From positions 1 through 59,562 of the forward strand of contig QCTG01000004.1 in assembly GCA_003211235.1 (NCBI GenBank): a DNA stretch of 59,562 nucleotides, in the 5' to 3' direction. Positions within the stretch are counted from its first letter, which is position 1. Each line of letters opens with the position of its first letter. Origin of the DNA: Synechococcus sp. AG-673-B04 (GTDB lineage Bacteria > Cyanobacteriota > Cyanobacteriia > PCC-6307 > Cyanobiaceae). The position numbers and the translations under genes are program-made. Below the pieces are notes generated by a model. The model was given only the letters and a program-made list of their open reading frames with translations. It was not told the origin of the DNA and did not search any database. This document shows, in pieces, positions 9,464 to 19,440 of this stretch.

Positions 9464-9694
9464 CTAGGCGTTGGGGTTGGGCTTGTCCTTCATCAGTTCC
9501 TGCATTTTTCGAATGCGTACGAGCATCTTTTGCCAAACCTCAAGTTTCCAGCCCTCCTCGGCGTCGCCGCCGCCGGCCAGCTGAGCCTGGGCTTCCAATT
9601 TCGCGTCGAGGTCTTCGCCCACTTCAAACGCCTTCATCAGCTCCATCTCTAGTTTGGCTGTCTCGACGAAATTGAGGCGTTTCAACCAGATCAT
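9464..9694 (-). CDS. Conserved hypothetical protein, 76 aa
   Basis: This small acidic protein begins MIWLKRLNFVETAKLEMELMKAF and is predicted mostly helical, with a likely amphipathic C-terminal helix KMLVRIRKMQELMKDKP. Composition is core-like, and it packs 7 bases from the convergent transporter and 35 bases downstream of cysS. Small proteins of this look are common in marine picocyanobacteria, but I cannot name a function. Confidence 0.7.
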   Translation of the reverse strand: MIWLKRLNFVETAKLEMELMKAFEVGEDLDAKLEAQAQLAGGGDAEEGWKLEVWQKMLVRIRKMQELMKDKPNPNA

Positions 9695-9729
9695 GAATCG
9701 TTATGGGTTGGAACTGAAGTCTGCCTGGA

Positions 9730-11235
9730 TCAGCGGCGAATCCACTCGGTCACCCCGCCTGGCTTGTCGATCAGTTCGATCCCCTTGGCCGTTAGGTGAT
9801 CACGGATGCCATCGGCTTCAGCGTAATTTTTGGCTGCCTTGGCCGCGCGTCGCGCTTCGATCGCCGCCTCGATTGCTGCGTCATCCACTCCAGCCGTTGA
9901 GGCTTCACTCTCCTGGCGCAATCCGATCACCGCGGCCAGGTTGCGCAGCAGGTCCCATCGGCCGGCAAGCTCGGCGAGCGTTCCGGCCGGAAGTTCTGCC
10001 CCATCGCCACGATCGAGCCGGTTGGCCAGAGCCCTGAGTGGCTTGGCCAGATCAAACAGCACCGCCAGGGCCCCCGAGCTGTTGAGGTCGTCGTCCATGG
10101 CGCTGATGAAACGCTGTTCGAGCCTTTGCAGCTCCTCTCCGCTAGGGCTGCCTTGATGTTTTGCAGCACGGTCTGAGAGGGGAGAGATGGTCCCCCAACC
10201 CAGGGTTGCGCCATGGCGTTCGCCTAGCCCGATGGCCGCATTGAGGCCTTTCCATCCGGTGCTTGCCGCCTCCAAAGCTTCTGCTGTGAAATCGAGTGGC
10301 TTGCGGTAGTGCGCCTGGAGAACAAACAGCCTCAGAGTCATCGCTGAAACACCGCTGTCGAGTAAGGCTCGGATTGTTGTGAAGTTGCCGAGCGACTTTG
10401 ACATTTTTGTTCCGCCGACATTGACCATGCCGTTGTGCATCCATACGCGGGCTAGCTGAGCTTCATTGGCTGTTTCTGACTGAGCAATTTCATTCTCGTG
10501 ATGCGGAAAGACAAGATCTCCTCCTCCGAGATGGATATCAATTGTTTTACCAAATTCTTCGCGAACCATGGCTGAGCATTCGATGTGCCAACCGGGACGT
10601 CCTCGGCCCCACGGTGATTCCCAGCCTGGTTCTCCATCGTTGGTTTTTTTCCAGAGAGCGAAATCGAAGGGATGTCGCTTGCGTTCTTCTTCTTCTCCCT
10701 TGGTACGGCCGCTGGCACCCTGTTGTTGCTCGTTAGGGTCTCTTCCGCTCAGCTGGCCATAATTCTTTGCTTTCGATATATCGAAATACACATCACCTTT
10801 GGAGCTATAAGCTGCCCCCTTGGTTTCAAGTTCGCCAATAAGAGTTTGGATGCCTGGTATGCAGCATGTTGCCCGCGGCATTTTGTCTGCGGGAAGAATG
10901 TGTAAGCGCGCCATGTCTATTTCAAAGGCTTTGATATTTGTTTCGCTGACCTCTTCCATTGTTGATCCCTCGGCGTTGGCCTTGTTTAGTATTTTGTCGT
11001 CAATATCTGTGTAGTTCTGCACAAAAGTGACGTCGTAATTGCGCCAGATGAGATAACGCCTCAAGACGTCCCAGTTGATGTAACTCCGCGCATGGCCGAG
11101 ATGGCAAAGGTCATAAACCGTGACCCCACAGCAATAGATCGTTGCCTTGCCTGCCTCAAGCGGTTCGAAGTCTTCGGTGCGATTGCTCAGGCTGTTCGTG
11201 AGGCGCAGTGGCAAAGGTCTGATCAGGCTCTCCAA
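9730..11235 (-). CDS. cysS: Cysteine--tRNA ligase
   Basis: This class I aminoacyl-tRNA synthetase charges tRNA-Cys. The HIGH-type motif is CHLGHARSY (near residue 38) and the KMSKS loop is intact in [11 protein letters not shown] (near 278). The zinc site includes the Cys in [10 protein letters not shown] and [10 protein letters not shown] (near 248). The C-terminal helical and anticodon domain ends near the final WIRR. Length (501 aa) is normal. The first half (10.45-11.23 kb) is visibly richer in A/T than the second half, suggesting a mosaic history. Confidence 0.96.
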   Translation of the reverse strand: MESLIRPLPLRLTNSLSNRTEDFEPLEAGKATIYCCGVTVYDLCHLGHARSYINWDVLRRYLIWRNYDVTFVQNYTDIDDKILNKANAEGSTMEEVSETNIKAFEIDMARLHILPADKMPRATCCIPGIQTLIGELETKGAAYSSKGDVYFDISKAKNYGQLSGRDPNEQQQGASGRTKGEEEERKRHPFDFALWKKTNDGEPGWESPWGRGRPGWHIECSAMVREEFGKTIDIHLGGGDLVFPHHENEIAQSETANEAQLARVWMHNGMVNVGGTKMSKSLGNFTTIRALLDSGVSAMTLRLFVLQAHYRKPLDFTAEALEAASTGWKGLNAAIGLGERHGATLGWGTISPLSDRAAKHQGSPSGEELQRLEQRFISAMDDDLNSSGALAVLFDLAKPLRALANRLDRGDGAELPAGTLAELAGRWDLLRNLAAVIGLRQESEASTAGVDDAAIEAAIEARRAAKAAKNYAEADGIRDHLTAKGIELIDKPGGVTEWIRR

Positions 11236-11490
11236 GGAGGTTACGGCCAGCCCTTGACTTTAACGCTCTTGAATCGCTCGGTTTCCCAGTGTTGTTACCG
11301 ATCTGTTGGCCCTTGCTGCTTCTCGGCGGTTCCAGTGTGGGTCGATGGTCTTGTGGATCGCCAGCGATTGCGTGGTCTTTTTAAGGGCTATATGGCTTCT
11401 AGGTATTTTTTTCTTTCTCTCACTTTCCGGTTTGGTTTGAAAGCATCGTCGATTTGGAATTCTATTTCTAATGGCATTTTATTGCTGAAA

Positions 11491-14430
11491 TTATTTGGCT
11501 TCCATCCAGTTTGAGCCTGTTCCTGTTTCCGCAACGAGGGGAACACTTAGTTTGACGGCGTTTTCCATCGTTTCCACGACCAACTTCTTCGTGGCCTCTA
11601 GGGAATCCGGTGCGACTTCCAGCACCAGTTCATCGTGCACCTGCAGCAGCAGCTGGGCAGGCAGGCCCTTGCTCAGCAGTGCCGCCTGCAGCTGCACCAT
11701 GGCCACCTTGATGATGTCGGCACTGGAGCCTTGGATCGGTGCATTGGCAGCAGCTCGCAGTTGCTGCGCCTCCATACCGCCGCGGCGGGCCACATCCAGG
11801 TCGATCTCCAGAGGGTCCTTGCCCAGCAGTCGGCCCAGCCCGTTGCGGTCGAAATGGAACGGCCGCCGCCGCCCGAGAATGGTTTCCACGTAGCCGCGGC
11901 TGAGGGCGAGCCGTTCCTGCAGTTCAAGAAAGGCGAACACCTTTGGGTAGCGCTGTTTATATTTGGCCAGAAACTCCTTGGCGTCTGCCTGGCTCACACC
12001 GGTTTCCCTGGCGAAGCGTTGGGCACCCATGCCGTAGATCACCCCGAAGTTGATCGTTTTGCCCAGGCGACGTTCATCCGGGCTGACGTCCTCTTTATCC
12101 AGCAACAGCCGTGCCGTGAGCGCGTGCACGTCATCGCCACTGCGATACGCCTCCTGCAGAACCTCTTCGCCCGAGAGGTGGGTGAGGATGCGCAGCTCGA
12201 TCTGGGAATAGTCAGCGCTGAGCAGGGTCCAGCCGTCGTGAGGCAGGAAGGCCTTGCGGATTCGCCGGCTGTATTCGGTTCGTACCGGGATGTTCTGCAG
12301 GTTGGGGTTGCTGCTGCTCAGCCGGCCCGTTGCCGTAACCGCCTGGTTGAAATCGGTGTGGACCCGCCCTGTTTCAGCTTCCACCAGTTGGGGCAGGGCA
12401 TCCACGTAGGTGCTTTTGAGCTTGCTGAGCACCCGGTGCTCCAGCACCAATGGCACCACGGGATGATCGTTGCCGAGTTTCTCCAGCACGGTGGCGTCGG
12501 TGCTGAAGCCGGTTTTGGTGCGGCGGGATTTTTTGCGATCCAGCCCCAGGGTGTCGAACAGCAGTTCCCCCAGTTGTTTGGGCGAGGCCAGGTTGAACTC
12601 CACACCGGCGGCTTCTTTGGCTTCCAATTCCAGCCGTTGCAGCGTGGATCCCATTTCCTCTGCGAGACCCTGTAAGTAGGGCACGTCGATGCGGATGCCA
12701 GTGGCTTCCATTTGGGCCAGCACTGGTTCCAGTGGCTGCTCCACCTGTTGGAGCAGCGGCAGCAGCTGTGGACCCATCGCCTCCAATTGACTGCGCAGCA
12801 GCACGGCCAGCCTTCGGGTCACGTGCACGTCCATTCCGCAGTAGAGGCTGGCGGGCTCCAGCGGTACATCGGCGAAGGTTTGTTTTTTACCCACCAACTC
12901 CGTGAAAGAGGTGGGCTGGAAGCCGAATTCCCGCTCCGCCATCAGCTCCAGACCATGCTTCGCGGCGGCATCCCGCAGGTAATCCGCCAGCAGCGTGTCG
13001 ATCACAACGCCCTCCAGGGCTACGCCATGACGCAGCAGGATCAAGCGGTCGTATTTGGCGTTCTGAAGCGTTTTGGGGTGATCGCGACTGGCCAGCCACG
13101 GGGCGAGAGCGGTGAGCACCGTCTCCAACGGCAACTGCTCTGGGCTGCTGTCGTCACTGCCTTTGTGTCCCAGTGGGATATAAGACAGCTCATTGAGGCC
13201 GTCCCCCCAGCAGAGTCCGATTCCCACGAGTTCAGCCTTGAACGGGTTGAGATCTGTGGTTTCGGTGTCAAGGGCCACCGGTGCCCCAATGTCTCGGCAG
13301 TCCATCACTCGCTCCACCAGAGCGCCCAGGGCGGCCTCGTCCTGGATCAGTTGCGGCTTGAGCTTTGGAAGGGTTGGCTCTGGTTCTTTGGCCGAGGGTG
13401 ATGCATCAGAGGAGGTCGTTGTGGACGTTGGAACAGGTTTTGTTTCAACGTTCGCTGCATATCCCCCGGCTGAAAAGGCTGCGACAAATCCACCGACCTG
13501 ACGCAGCAGGCTGTTCAGTTCCAGGTCTTCAAGGCAGGCACTGAGACCATCGGAATCAACACGCGTCAGCGGTAGCGACGGTTCCTCCGGAAGAGGGATG
13601 TCCACCAGGATTTCGGCCAGTTTGCGGGAGAGATAGGCGTTGTCGCGATCGCTGCGCAGCTTCCCTTTGAGCGCTCCTTTGATGGCTCCACGGCTGGCCT
13701 TGGGGCCTTCCGCCTCCACAGTCAAAAGAGTGGCGTAAACGGCATCAAGATCGATGTTTTCCTTCAACAGGTTGATAGCCGTTTTTGGGCCCACCCCACG
13801 AACGCCGGGGATGTTGTCCGAGCTGTCTCCTGTGAGGGCTTTCAGATCCACCACCTTGTCGGGCATCACGCCGAGTTTTCCCAGCACGCCCTCCTCACGG
13901 ATCAGCGTCGGGCCGCTATTTCTGGCATAGGGCCCTCCGCCCATGTAGAGCACCGCAATGTCGCGGCTGTCATCAACCAGCTGAAACAGATCGCGGTCCC
14001 CGGAGAGGATTCGCACCCCCCAGCCCTCATTGGCAGCACGGTTGGCCAGGGTGCCCAGCACGTCGTCAGCCTCAAAGCCCGGTGCCATGCACAGGGGGAG
14101 GTTGAGCTGCGAACGAAGGATCTGCTGGAGTTGTTCAAGGTCCTGAAAGAACACCTCCGGGGCCACATCCCTGTGCGCCTTGTAGTTGGCATCCGCCTTG
14201 TGGCGAAAGGTGGGTTCGGCGGTGTCGAAAGCGATTGCAACCCCCTGCGGCTTCAGGCTTTTCCCGTTGTCGAGCAGTGCTTTGAGGAAGCCGTAGGTCA
14301 CGCTGGTTGGCCGCCCATCCTTGGTGGCCAGCCCGCCTTCTCCCCCTTTGCTGAAGGCATAGAAACTGCGGAAGGCCAATGAATGGCCATCGATCAGCAG
14401 CAGCAGAGGTTTGGAGGCAGCCTCGGGCAT
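11491..14430 (-). CDS. polA: DNA polymerase I
   Basis: This 979-residue polymerase handles repair and Okazaki-fragment processing. The N-terminal 5'-3' nuclease domain (about 1-290) begins LLLIDGHSLAFRSFYAF and has the helix-hairpin-helix GVRGVGPKTAINLL. The 3'-5' proofreading domain keeps its metal residues in VALDTETTDLNPF (near 387). Polymerase motif A is LSADYSQIELR (near 737), motif B INFGVIYGMG (near 795) and motif C QVHDELVLEV (near 930). I place the start at the ATG at 14430 (MPEAASKP), because the longer frame would invade the adaptor gene and adds an unrelated leader. Confidence 0.96.
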   Translation of the reverse strand: MPEAASKPLLLLIDGHSLAFRSFYAFSKGGEGGLATKDGRPTSVTYGFLKALLDNGKSLKPQGVAIAFDTAEPTFRHKADANYKAHRDVAPEVFFQDLEQLQQILRSQLNLPLCMAPGFEADDVLGTLANRAANEGWGVRILSGDRDLFQLVDDSRDIAVLYMGGGPYARNSGPTLIREEGVLGKLGVMPDKVVDLKALTGDSSDNIPGVRGVGPKTAINLLKENIDLDAVYATLLTVEAEGPKASRGAIKGALKGKLRSDRDNAYLSRKLAEILVDIPLPEEPSLPLTRVDSDGLSACLEDLELNSLLRQVGGFVAAFSAGGYAANVETKPVPTSTTTSSDASPSAKEPEPTLPKLKPQLIQDEAALGALVERVMDCRDIGAPVALDTETTDLNPFKAELVGIGLCWGDGLNELSYIPLGHKGSDDSSPEQLPLETVLTALAPWLASRDHPKTLQNAKYDRLILLRHGVALEGVVIDTLLADYLRDAAAKHGLELMAEREFGFQPTSFTELVGKKQTFADVPLEPASLYCGMDVHVTRRLAVLLRSQLEAMGPQLLPLLQQVEQPLEPVLAQMEATGIRIDVPYLQGLAEEMGSTLQRLELEAKEAAGVEFNLASPKQLGELLFDTLGLDRKKSRRTKTGFSTDATVLEKLGNDHPVVPLVLEHRVLSKLKSTYVDALPQLVEAETGRVHTDFNQAVTATGRLSSSNPNLQNIPVRTEYSRRIRKAFLPHDGWTLLSADYSQIELRILTHLSGEEVLQEAYRSGDDVHALTARLLLDKEDVSPDERRLGKTINFGVIYGMGAQRFARETGVSQADAKEFLAKYKQRYPKVFAFLELQERLALSRGYVETILGRRRPFHFDRNGLGRLLGKDPLEIDLDVARRGGMEAQQLRAAANAPIQGSSADIIKVAMVQLQAALLSKGLPAQLLLQVHDELVLEVAPDSLEATKKLVVETMENAVKLSVPLVAETGTGSNWMEAK

Positions 14431-14455
14431 GGAGATGGGGCGTAAAGCGTCGGGG

Positions 14456-15622
14456 TCAGTCGCGGCTATCGGCCCAGGGGGGCAGGTCGATGAACACGCG
14501 CGTTCCCGCTTCAAGACCCTTCAGGATCGCAGTCTGATCACCGCTGCTGTTGCCCAGTTCCACGGGCTGGAAGAGGGGCTTCTGCTGGCTGTCGACCAAC
14601 AACACGCCGGGTTGACCGTCCTCGGTCACGATCGCGACTGTGGGGACCAGGGTTCGGGGCTTGCTGCGGCCGGTCTGGAAGTTGATGTCGGCGGTCATTC
14701 CGATCAACAGCTTCTGCGGTGGCTCGATCAGCTCCAGCTTCACTTCAAAGGAGGTGACGTTGTCCTGTTTAACGGCTCTCGGGGCAATTTCACTGACGCG
14801 AGCGTCAAAGCGTTCATCGGGGTAAGCATCCACTCGGATGCTGGCGGGTTGCCCAATGGCGATGCGCCCGATGTCGCTTTCGGGCACCCGAGCCGATACC
14901 TCCAAACCGCTGGAGAGTTCCACGATCGAAGAGCTGGTGGCTCCAGCCGTTGCAGACGCCGTGGTGGTCGGAGTGACGAAAGCGCCCGGTTCGGCATAAC
15001 GCGCCGTGATGGTGCCGGCAAAGGGCGCACGGATCTTCTGTTCGCTTTGTTCGTGCTCGAGTTGCTCGATGCGTTCACGGGCCGCAATCGCAGCGGCCTG
15101 GTTGCCGAGCATCTGGTTCTCCACCTCACTGAAGGCATCGGCGCTGATCACGCCGGCCTGAAACAGCTGGCTTTGTCGCTCGAAATCATCCTGCCTCCTG
15201 CGGTAGGTCGCCTCCGCTTGGCGCAGGAGGGCCTGCCGTTCCTGCAGGCGGTCTTCGAGATCGCCGGGGTCCATCAAGGCAAGGAGTTGGCCCTGCTCTA
15301 CCGCATCGCCCTCATCCACCAGGAGCTGATCGAGGACGCCTTGCTGGCGTGGACTCACATTCACCTTCTGGACCGCCAGCAGCTCACCGCTGGCAGTGAT
15401 CAGGCCGGACAGCACCCCGCGCTCAGCTGATGTGACATAGGGCGTCAAATCCTGTTGGTTGGCTGTGAACGGGCCGAAGCGCAGCAGGGCTGCTCCACCG
15501 GCCAGCAGCAGGCCTGCCAACGCGATTGTGATCGGTTTGGGTGGTCGGATCTTCCGCTTGATGGAGCCATCGACGGCGTCCAGCTGCGGATCGGAGACGG
15601 GTCGTCGCAGTGTCTGCAGCAT
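14456..15622 (-). CDS. HlyD/MacA-type periplasmic adaptor (membrane fusion) protein
   Basis: This is an adaptor that links an inner-membrane exporter to the outer membrane. A single hydrophobic anchor, ITIALAGLLLAGGAALLRFG (near residue 33), is followed by the lipoyl half-motif VNVSPRQQGVLDQLLVDEGD, a coiled coil rich in Gln/Glu/Arg, the second lipoyl half IRAPFAGTITARYAEPGAF, and a beta-barrel domain. The cyanobacterial DevB and MacA groups fit best. ATG at 15622 is preferred since upstream extension runs into ychF. No transporter partner lies beside it; polA follows 25 bases downstream. Confidence 0.85.
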   Translation of the reverse strand: MLQTLRRPVSDPQLDAVDGSIKRKIRPPKPITIALAGLLLAGGAALLRFGPFTANQQDLTPYVTSAERGVLSGLITASGELLAVQKVNVSPRQQGVLDQLLVDEGDAVEQGQLLALMDPGDLEDRLQERQALLRQAEATYRRRQDDFERQSQLFQAGVISADAFSEVENQMLGNQAAAIAARERIEQLEHEQSEQKIRAPFAGTITARYAEPGAFVTPTTTASATAGATSSSIVELSSGLEVSARVPESDIGRIAIGQPASIRVDAYPDERFDARVSEIAPRAVKQDNVTSFEVKLELIEPPQKLLIGMTADINFQTGRSKPRTLVPTVAIVTEDGQPGVLLVDSQQKPLFQPVELGNSSGDQTAILKGLEAGTRVFIDLPPWADSRD

Positions 15623-15673
15623 GGGCCCACAAAACTTCACAACATTCTCGCCGCTCGTCGGTAGATTCCGCCG

Positions 15674-16765
15674 ATGCTTAAAGCCGGAATCGTCGGACTG
15701 CCCAATGTCGGCAAGTCCACTCTGTTCAATGCTTTGGTGGCCAATGCCCAGGCCCAGGCTGCCAATTTCCCGTTCTGCACCATTGAGCCGAACGTTGGCA
15801 CGGTGGCGGTTCCAGATGAGCGCCTCGACCGGTTGACCCAGCTCAGCAAGAGTCAGAACACGATTCCGACTCGAATGGAGTTCGTCGACATCGCTGGCCT
15901 CGTGAAGGGGGCAAGTAAGGGCGAGGGTTTGGGGAACAAGTTCCTGGCCAATATTCGTGAAGTGGACGCCATCGTCCATGTGATCCGTTGTTTTGAGGAT
16001 GACGACGTCATCCACGTGTCAGGCACCATTGGTCCTGCCCGCGATGCGGAGGTGATCAACCTCGAGCTTGGTCTGGCGGATCTGGCTCAGATTGAGAAGC
16101 GGCGCGAGCGTCTCAAGAAACAGACGCGCACCAGCAAGGAAGCTCAGGTTGAGGATGCCGCTCTCGAGCGGATCCAGGCGGTTCTTGAAACCGGTGGTGC
16201 GGCCCGCAGTGTTGAGCTCAGTGAGGAGGAGGCTGGTTTGGTTAAACCCTTGGGTTTGTTGACGGCAAAGCCGATCATCTACGCCACGAATGTGAGTGAA
16301 GAAGATCTGGCCGATGGCAACGGCTTCTGCGAGGAGGTGACAACCCTCGCTGAGAATGAAGGAGCTGAGACGGTGCGGGTTTCAGCTCAGGTGGAGGCTG
16401 AGCTTGTGGAGCTCGGAGATGAGGAGACGGCTGATTATTTGGAAGGACTGGGGGTCAGTGAAGGGGGGTTGCAGAGCTTGATCCGCGCTACCTATCGATT
16501 GCTGGGTCTGCGCACCTATTTCACCAGCGGTGAAAAGGAAACCCGGGCGTGGACGTTCAAGGCCGGAATGACGGCTCCGCAGGCCGCCGGAGTAATTCAC
16601 ACCGATTTCGAGCGCGGCTTCATTCGTGCCCAGACCATCGGTTGGGCGAAATTGCTCGAAGCTGGTTCTCTCTCCGAGGCGCGAGGGAAAGGTTGGCTGA
16701 GGAGTGAAGGCAAGGAGTATGTCGTTGAAGAGGGTGATGTGATGGAGTTCCTGTTCAACGTCTAA
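15674..16765 (+). CDS. ychF: Redox-regulated P-loop ATPase YchF (Obg-like)
   Basis: YchF is a ribosome-associated TRAFAC-class nucleotidase that prefers ATP. The P-loop [14 protein letters not shown] lies at residues 7-20 and G3 is in [12 protein letters not shown]. The guanine-specificity NKxD motif is replaced by NVSEE (near 205), as in all YchF. The C-terminal TGS domain ends [10 protein letters not shown]. Length (363 aa) is standard. It is the last core gene before the AT-rich accessory island, and no terminator is obvious downstream. Confidence 0.96.
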   Translation: MLKAGIVGLPNVGKSTLFNALVANAQAQAANFPFCTIEPNVGTVAVPDERLDRLTQLSKSQNTIPTRMEFVDIAGLVKGASKGEGLGNKFLANIREVDAIVHVIRCFEDDDVIHVSGTIGPARDAEVINLELGLADLAQIEKRRERLKKQTRTSKEAQVEDAALERIQAVLETGGAARSVELSEEEAGLVKPLGLLTAKPIIYATNVSEEDLADGNGFCEEVTTLAENEGAETVRVSAQVEAELVELGDEETADYLEGLGVSEGGLQSLIRATYRLLGLRTYFTSGEKETRAWTFKAGMTAPQAAGVIHTDFERGFIRAQTIGWAKLLEAGSLSEARGKGWLRSEGKEYVVEEGDVMEFLFNV

Positions 16766-16863
16766 GATCTAAGTCATAGCAGTCGTTCTTGTTGTTTCTA
16801 TATAGGGTTGTCCAACAGGCGGTCTAACAAACCGGCTGTAACCAACTCAACAGGAGGAACTCA

Positions 16864-17022
16864 ATGACGACACTTGAAGCCGCTGCTGAATACGGACAAC
16901 TGACTAGGCGTGGTGCTGAACGCTTCCTTGAAGAGCACAGCCTGACTCTTGAAGAAGCATTTGCTGACCTTGGAGACAGCGTGCTGGATGCCTATGAACT
17001 GGCGCAGTGGGTGGGTTACTGA
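16864..17022 (+). CDS. Small acidic helical protein, 52 aa, at the island edge
   Basis: An ATG with a strong ribosome-binding site (AGGAGG at 16852-16857) opens a 52-residue frame. The protein begins MTTLEAAAEYGQLTRRGAER and is rich in Glu/Ala/Leu, suggesting two or three helices similar in look to small helical DNA- or protein-binding modules. It sits between ychF and the recombinase remnant, so it could belong to either core or island; GC use is intermediate. Function is unknown. Confidence 0.6.
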   Translation: MTTLEAAAEYGQLTRRGAERFLEEHSLTLEEAFADLGDSVLDAYELAQWVGY

Positions 17023-17101
17023 ATATGAACCACTCTTCCCGTGTGCTGAACAGTTACAGCAAGAACCTTCTAACCAGTGCTCCGGTGCTGACTGTTTAGC
17101 T

Positions 17102-18517
17102 ATGCCAACTATCGCAACCAGAAAGCCTGTCCTTGATGGAAGAGCAGAGGTCATTACCTACACACGGGATACATCTGCTTATTATTTAAGGTAATACATC
17201 AAAGCGAAGAGAGGTTACAAGACCACTAGGATTTATGATGTAGAGACAGAAGAAGATGCTTGCGGTAAGGCACTAGACATATTCATTACTACTCATTCCA
17301 CTGACGCTAAGTCGTCTCAGCCTAGGAGAGGCACAAAGGAAGGCACTAAGCAGAAACCTAGGAAAGGATTACTAAAATAGTGGGTGCGTAAGTATTTAGA
17401 TGATGAGAAAGAGAAGGTAGATAATGAGCTGCTGAAGCCATCAACTTACAAGAACAAGAAGGAGTGTTTGGATAGACACTTCCTGTGTTACTGTGATGAA
17501 TACAACCTGCTCACTACTAGAGATATAAAGGTTGGAGCACTGGATAAGTATATTATTTACCGGAGTGAAGCCAAGGCACTTACTAAAAGGAAAGAGCTAT
17601 CACTTATTAGTGGTTTCATCAACTATCTCATTAAGCACAGGATGCTTGATGCCTACGAGGCAGCTCAGAAAGACTTAGTTCCAAAGGTAAGGCTGGTTGA
17701 TGCTGATTGGGACAGCAATCCACCAATCAGAGATCTTGATGAATGGAACACTATTCTTAAGCACCTAAGAAGGTATGTGAAAGCAGCAGAGAAGCATCCA
17801 AACCCTAGGACTGCTTTATGGCGGAAGCATTTTTATAGTTTGCTACTGGTGTTAAAGCAAACTGGTATGCGACCAGATGAAGCTAGGAGGATGAAGTGGA
17901 GAGACATTGAGTTTGAGAATGTAGGCAGGATTAGCAAACGACAACGAGACTTAGACCTTGGAGAGCTAAAGGCACAAGGTTTTGAAGAGTGGGAGTTAGG
18001 ACCTGAAGTGGTTGAAGACCTAGGCAGGGTATATAGGTATGTGTCTCACATCAGGGTTCTTAAATCAAAGACTGGCGCACAGCGTGAAATCACAAGTAAC
18101 AGTGCTGAGTTATTGGCTAGATGGAAGAGAGACCTGAGAGAATACCTAGATAAGAATGAGCTTCACTTTGAACTGAATGGTGTTGAGCTGAAGAGAGATA
18201 AGGATGATGGTTTACCTGTTATCCCTGATGATGTATTGGTCTTCAGTCTGCCTGATAAGAATGAATGGAAGCTACCACCTTACAACACACTGAATATTAG
18301 ATGGAGATATATGATTAATAAGATAGAAGGTGAGCTAAAAGGACCACAGATGTCCGAACATAGTTACACCATCTATTCCCTCCGTTCCACTAGAGCACAG
18401 GAACTAATGGATATGGGAGTGGATGTCTATCTAGCATCTACTCAGTTAGGTCACAGTGTGGCTGTATTGGAAAAGATATATGCCCGATTAACACAAAGTA
18501 GAAGAGCAACTAAATAA
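17102..18517 (+). pseudogene. Tyrosine recombinase (phage-type integrase) with two in-frame stops
   Basis: One continuous frame from ATG 17102 to the stop at 18517 would encode about 470 residues, but it is broken by TAA at 17192-17194 and TAG at 17378-17380. The frame is otherwise uninterrupted and protein-like through both stops. Downstream of the second stop a GTG (17384) opens 377 residues with the core and catalytic domains: Arg I in TGMRPDEARR, the box II region YSLRSTRAQ (Tyr replaces the usual His), LGHS, and the likely Tyr nucleophile in EKIYARL. The lost part corresponds to the N-terminal arm-binding domain. It may be dead, translated from the GTG, or read through. It presumably moved the adjoining island. 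Confidence 0.8.
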
Positions 18518-18581
18518 GCTGCTCACATAGAGTTTGGTAAAAGAAAGACAGGCTCAACACTAACTACACCAGAGAACATCT

Positions 18582-18728
18582 ATGTGGATTTATCTAACTG
18601 AAGAACTTGCGCGACGGGCTATTGAGCTACACAACAACGGCATCAGCTGGAACATCGTTGCGTCAGTATTAAAAACAAACACAAGACTATTACGACAATC
18701 AATCAAACACTATGAACAATTTAACTAA
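18582..18728 (+). CDS. Tiny HTH-like protein beside the recombinase, 48 aa
   Basis: This ATG frame encodes MWIYLTEELARRAIELHNNG and continues with SWNIVASVLKTNTRLLRQSI, a pattern resembling a resolvase- or transposase-type helix-turn-helix (helix, Gly turn, recognition helix). It lies 64 bases after the recombinase stop in the same direction. Small basic DNA-binding proteins next to integrases are often excision factors or local regulators, but that role is inference here. Confidence 0.55.
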   Translation: MWIYLTEELARRAIELHNNGISWNIVASVLKTNTRLLRQSIKHYEQFN

Positions 18729-18738
18729 CAATTATGCT

Positions 18739-18873
18739 ATGCTTATGAGGCAGGCTTAACAAACGAATAGCAGGAGAGAAGCGAAGAAGCTAATCAATCA
18801 AGCAACAGAATTGAGAGAGCGATTGGCTAGCACCTTCCGTTATGACCATCTTGATTACAGCGGCTTGAGCTGA
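18739..18873 (+). pseudogene. Possible small gene remnant with an in-frame TAA
   Basis: A frame starting at ATG 18739 hits TAA at 18757-18759, then stays open for 37 more codons to TGA at 18873. The second part reads like real protein: REAKKLINQATELRERLAST followed by an aromatic tail. No good start exists after the TAA. This mirrors the interrupted recombinase just upstream. It could also be chance coding. Confidence 0.3.
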
Positions 18874-18891
18874 CCCACTACTACATCACTA

Positions 18892-19416
18892 ATGAAACTA
18901 CTAACTATCCTCCTTGCTTCAAAAGTTCTTACTTCTTGTTCAACCAAGTTCGGGAGTAGGAAGGAGGCGGAGATTGCGGCGACTAATTACAGGAGCGAAG
19001 GAGGACAAGTTCTTGTGATAGAGAAGGCGACTGATGCGGTCTATGAACAGTCAAGAAAATTTAAGCAAAGGGAACTTGAGCTGATGTGTATAGAGGAAAG
19101 ACAGAAGATAATGGAGAAGGAACCAGTTCTAAGAGTAGAAAACACAAATTACAATCGCAAGATTTATAGAAACGACCTGATAAGTTGGGGATATTCACAA
19201 AACGCAAAAGCGTTTGTTGAACAGAACTGTGAACCTCCTATTGCTGTTGTTGATAGAGAGGCGATGACGGAAAGCAAGTGGAGATGGAAGCGTAAATGTG
19301 AGGACGAGGCACAAACCCGTCAGTTTGTCTGCGAACAAAGAAAGACAGATAAGGAAGAGATGTCGTTGGAAGAATGGGAAGTTATCAAAGTTCGTTATTC
19401 CTACTTCCGTTATTAA
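18892..19416 (+). CDS. Predicted small lipoprotein, 174 aa, unknown function
   Basis: The start MKLLTILLASKVLTSCST gives a short signal peptide ending in a lipobox-like LTSC, so Cys16 could be lipid-modified. The mature part is highly charged (Lys/Glu/Arg-rich) with several Cys (LMCIEERQ, EQNCEPP, KRKCEDEAQ, FVCEQRK) that could form disulfides in the periplasm. The gene is AT-rich. The family is not recognised. It lies among island genes with no clear operon partner. Confidence 0.6.
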   Translation: MKLLTILLASKVLTSCSTKFGSRKEAEIAATNYRSEGGQVLVIEKATDAVYEQSRKFKQRELELMCIEERQKIMEKEPVLRVENTNYNRKIYRNDLISWGYSQNAKAFVEQNCEPPIAVVDREAMTESKWRWKRKCEDEAQTRQFVCEQRKTDKEEMSLEEWEVIKVRYSYFRY

Positions 19417-19440
19417 CTGATGATTGTGAAAGACCCAGTT

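Noticed and set aside
11092-11514. 140-residue plus-strand frame in the cysS-polA gap
   Set aside because: Its first part is antisense to cysS and its second part covers AT-rich spacer; no domain and no conserved-looking sequence.
11635-12675. Long plus-strand frame opposite polA
   Set aside because: Fully antisense to the strongly supported DNA polymerase I; a typical mirror frame in GC-rich coding DNA.
17025-17099. 24-residue frame MNHSSRVLNSYSKNLL
   Set aside because: Too short to judge and without a ribosome site; likely spacer between the 52-aa gene and the recombinase.
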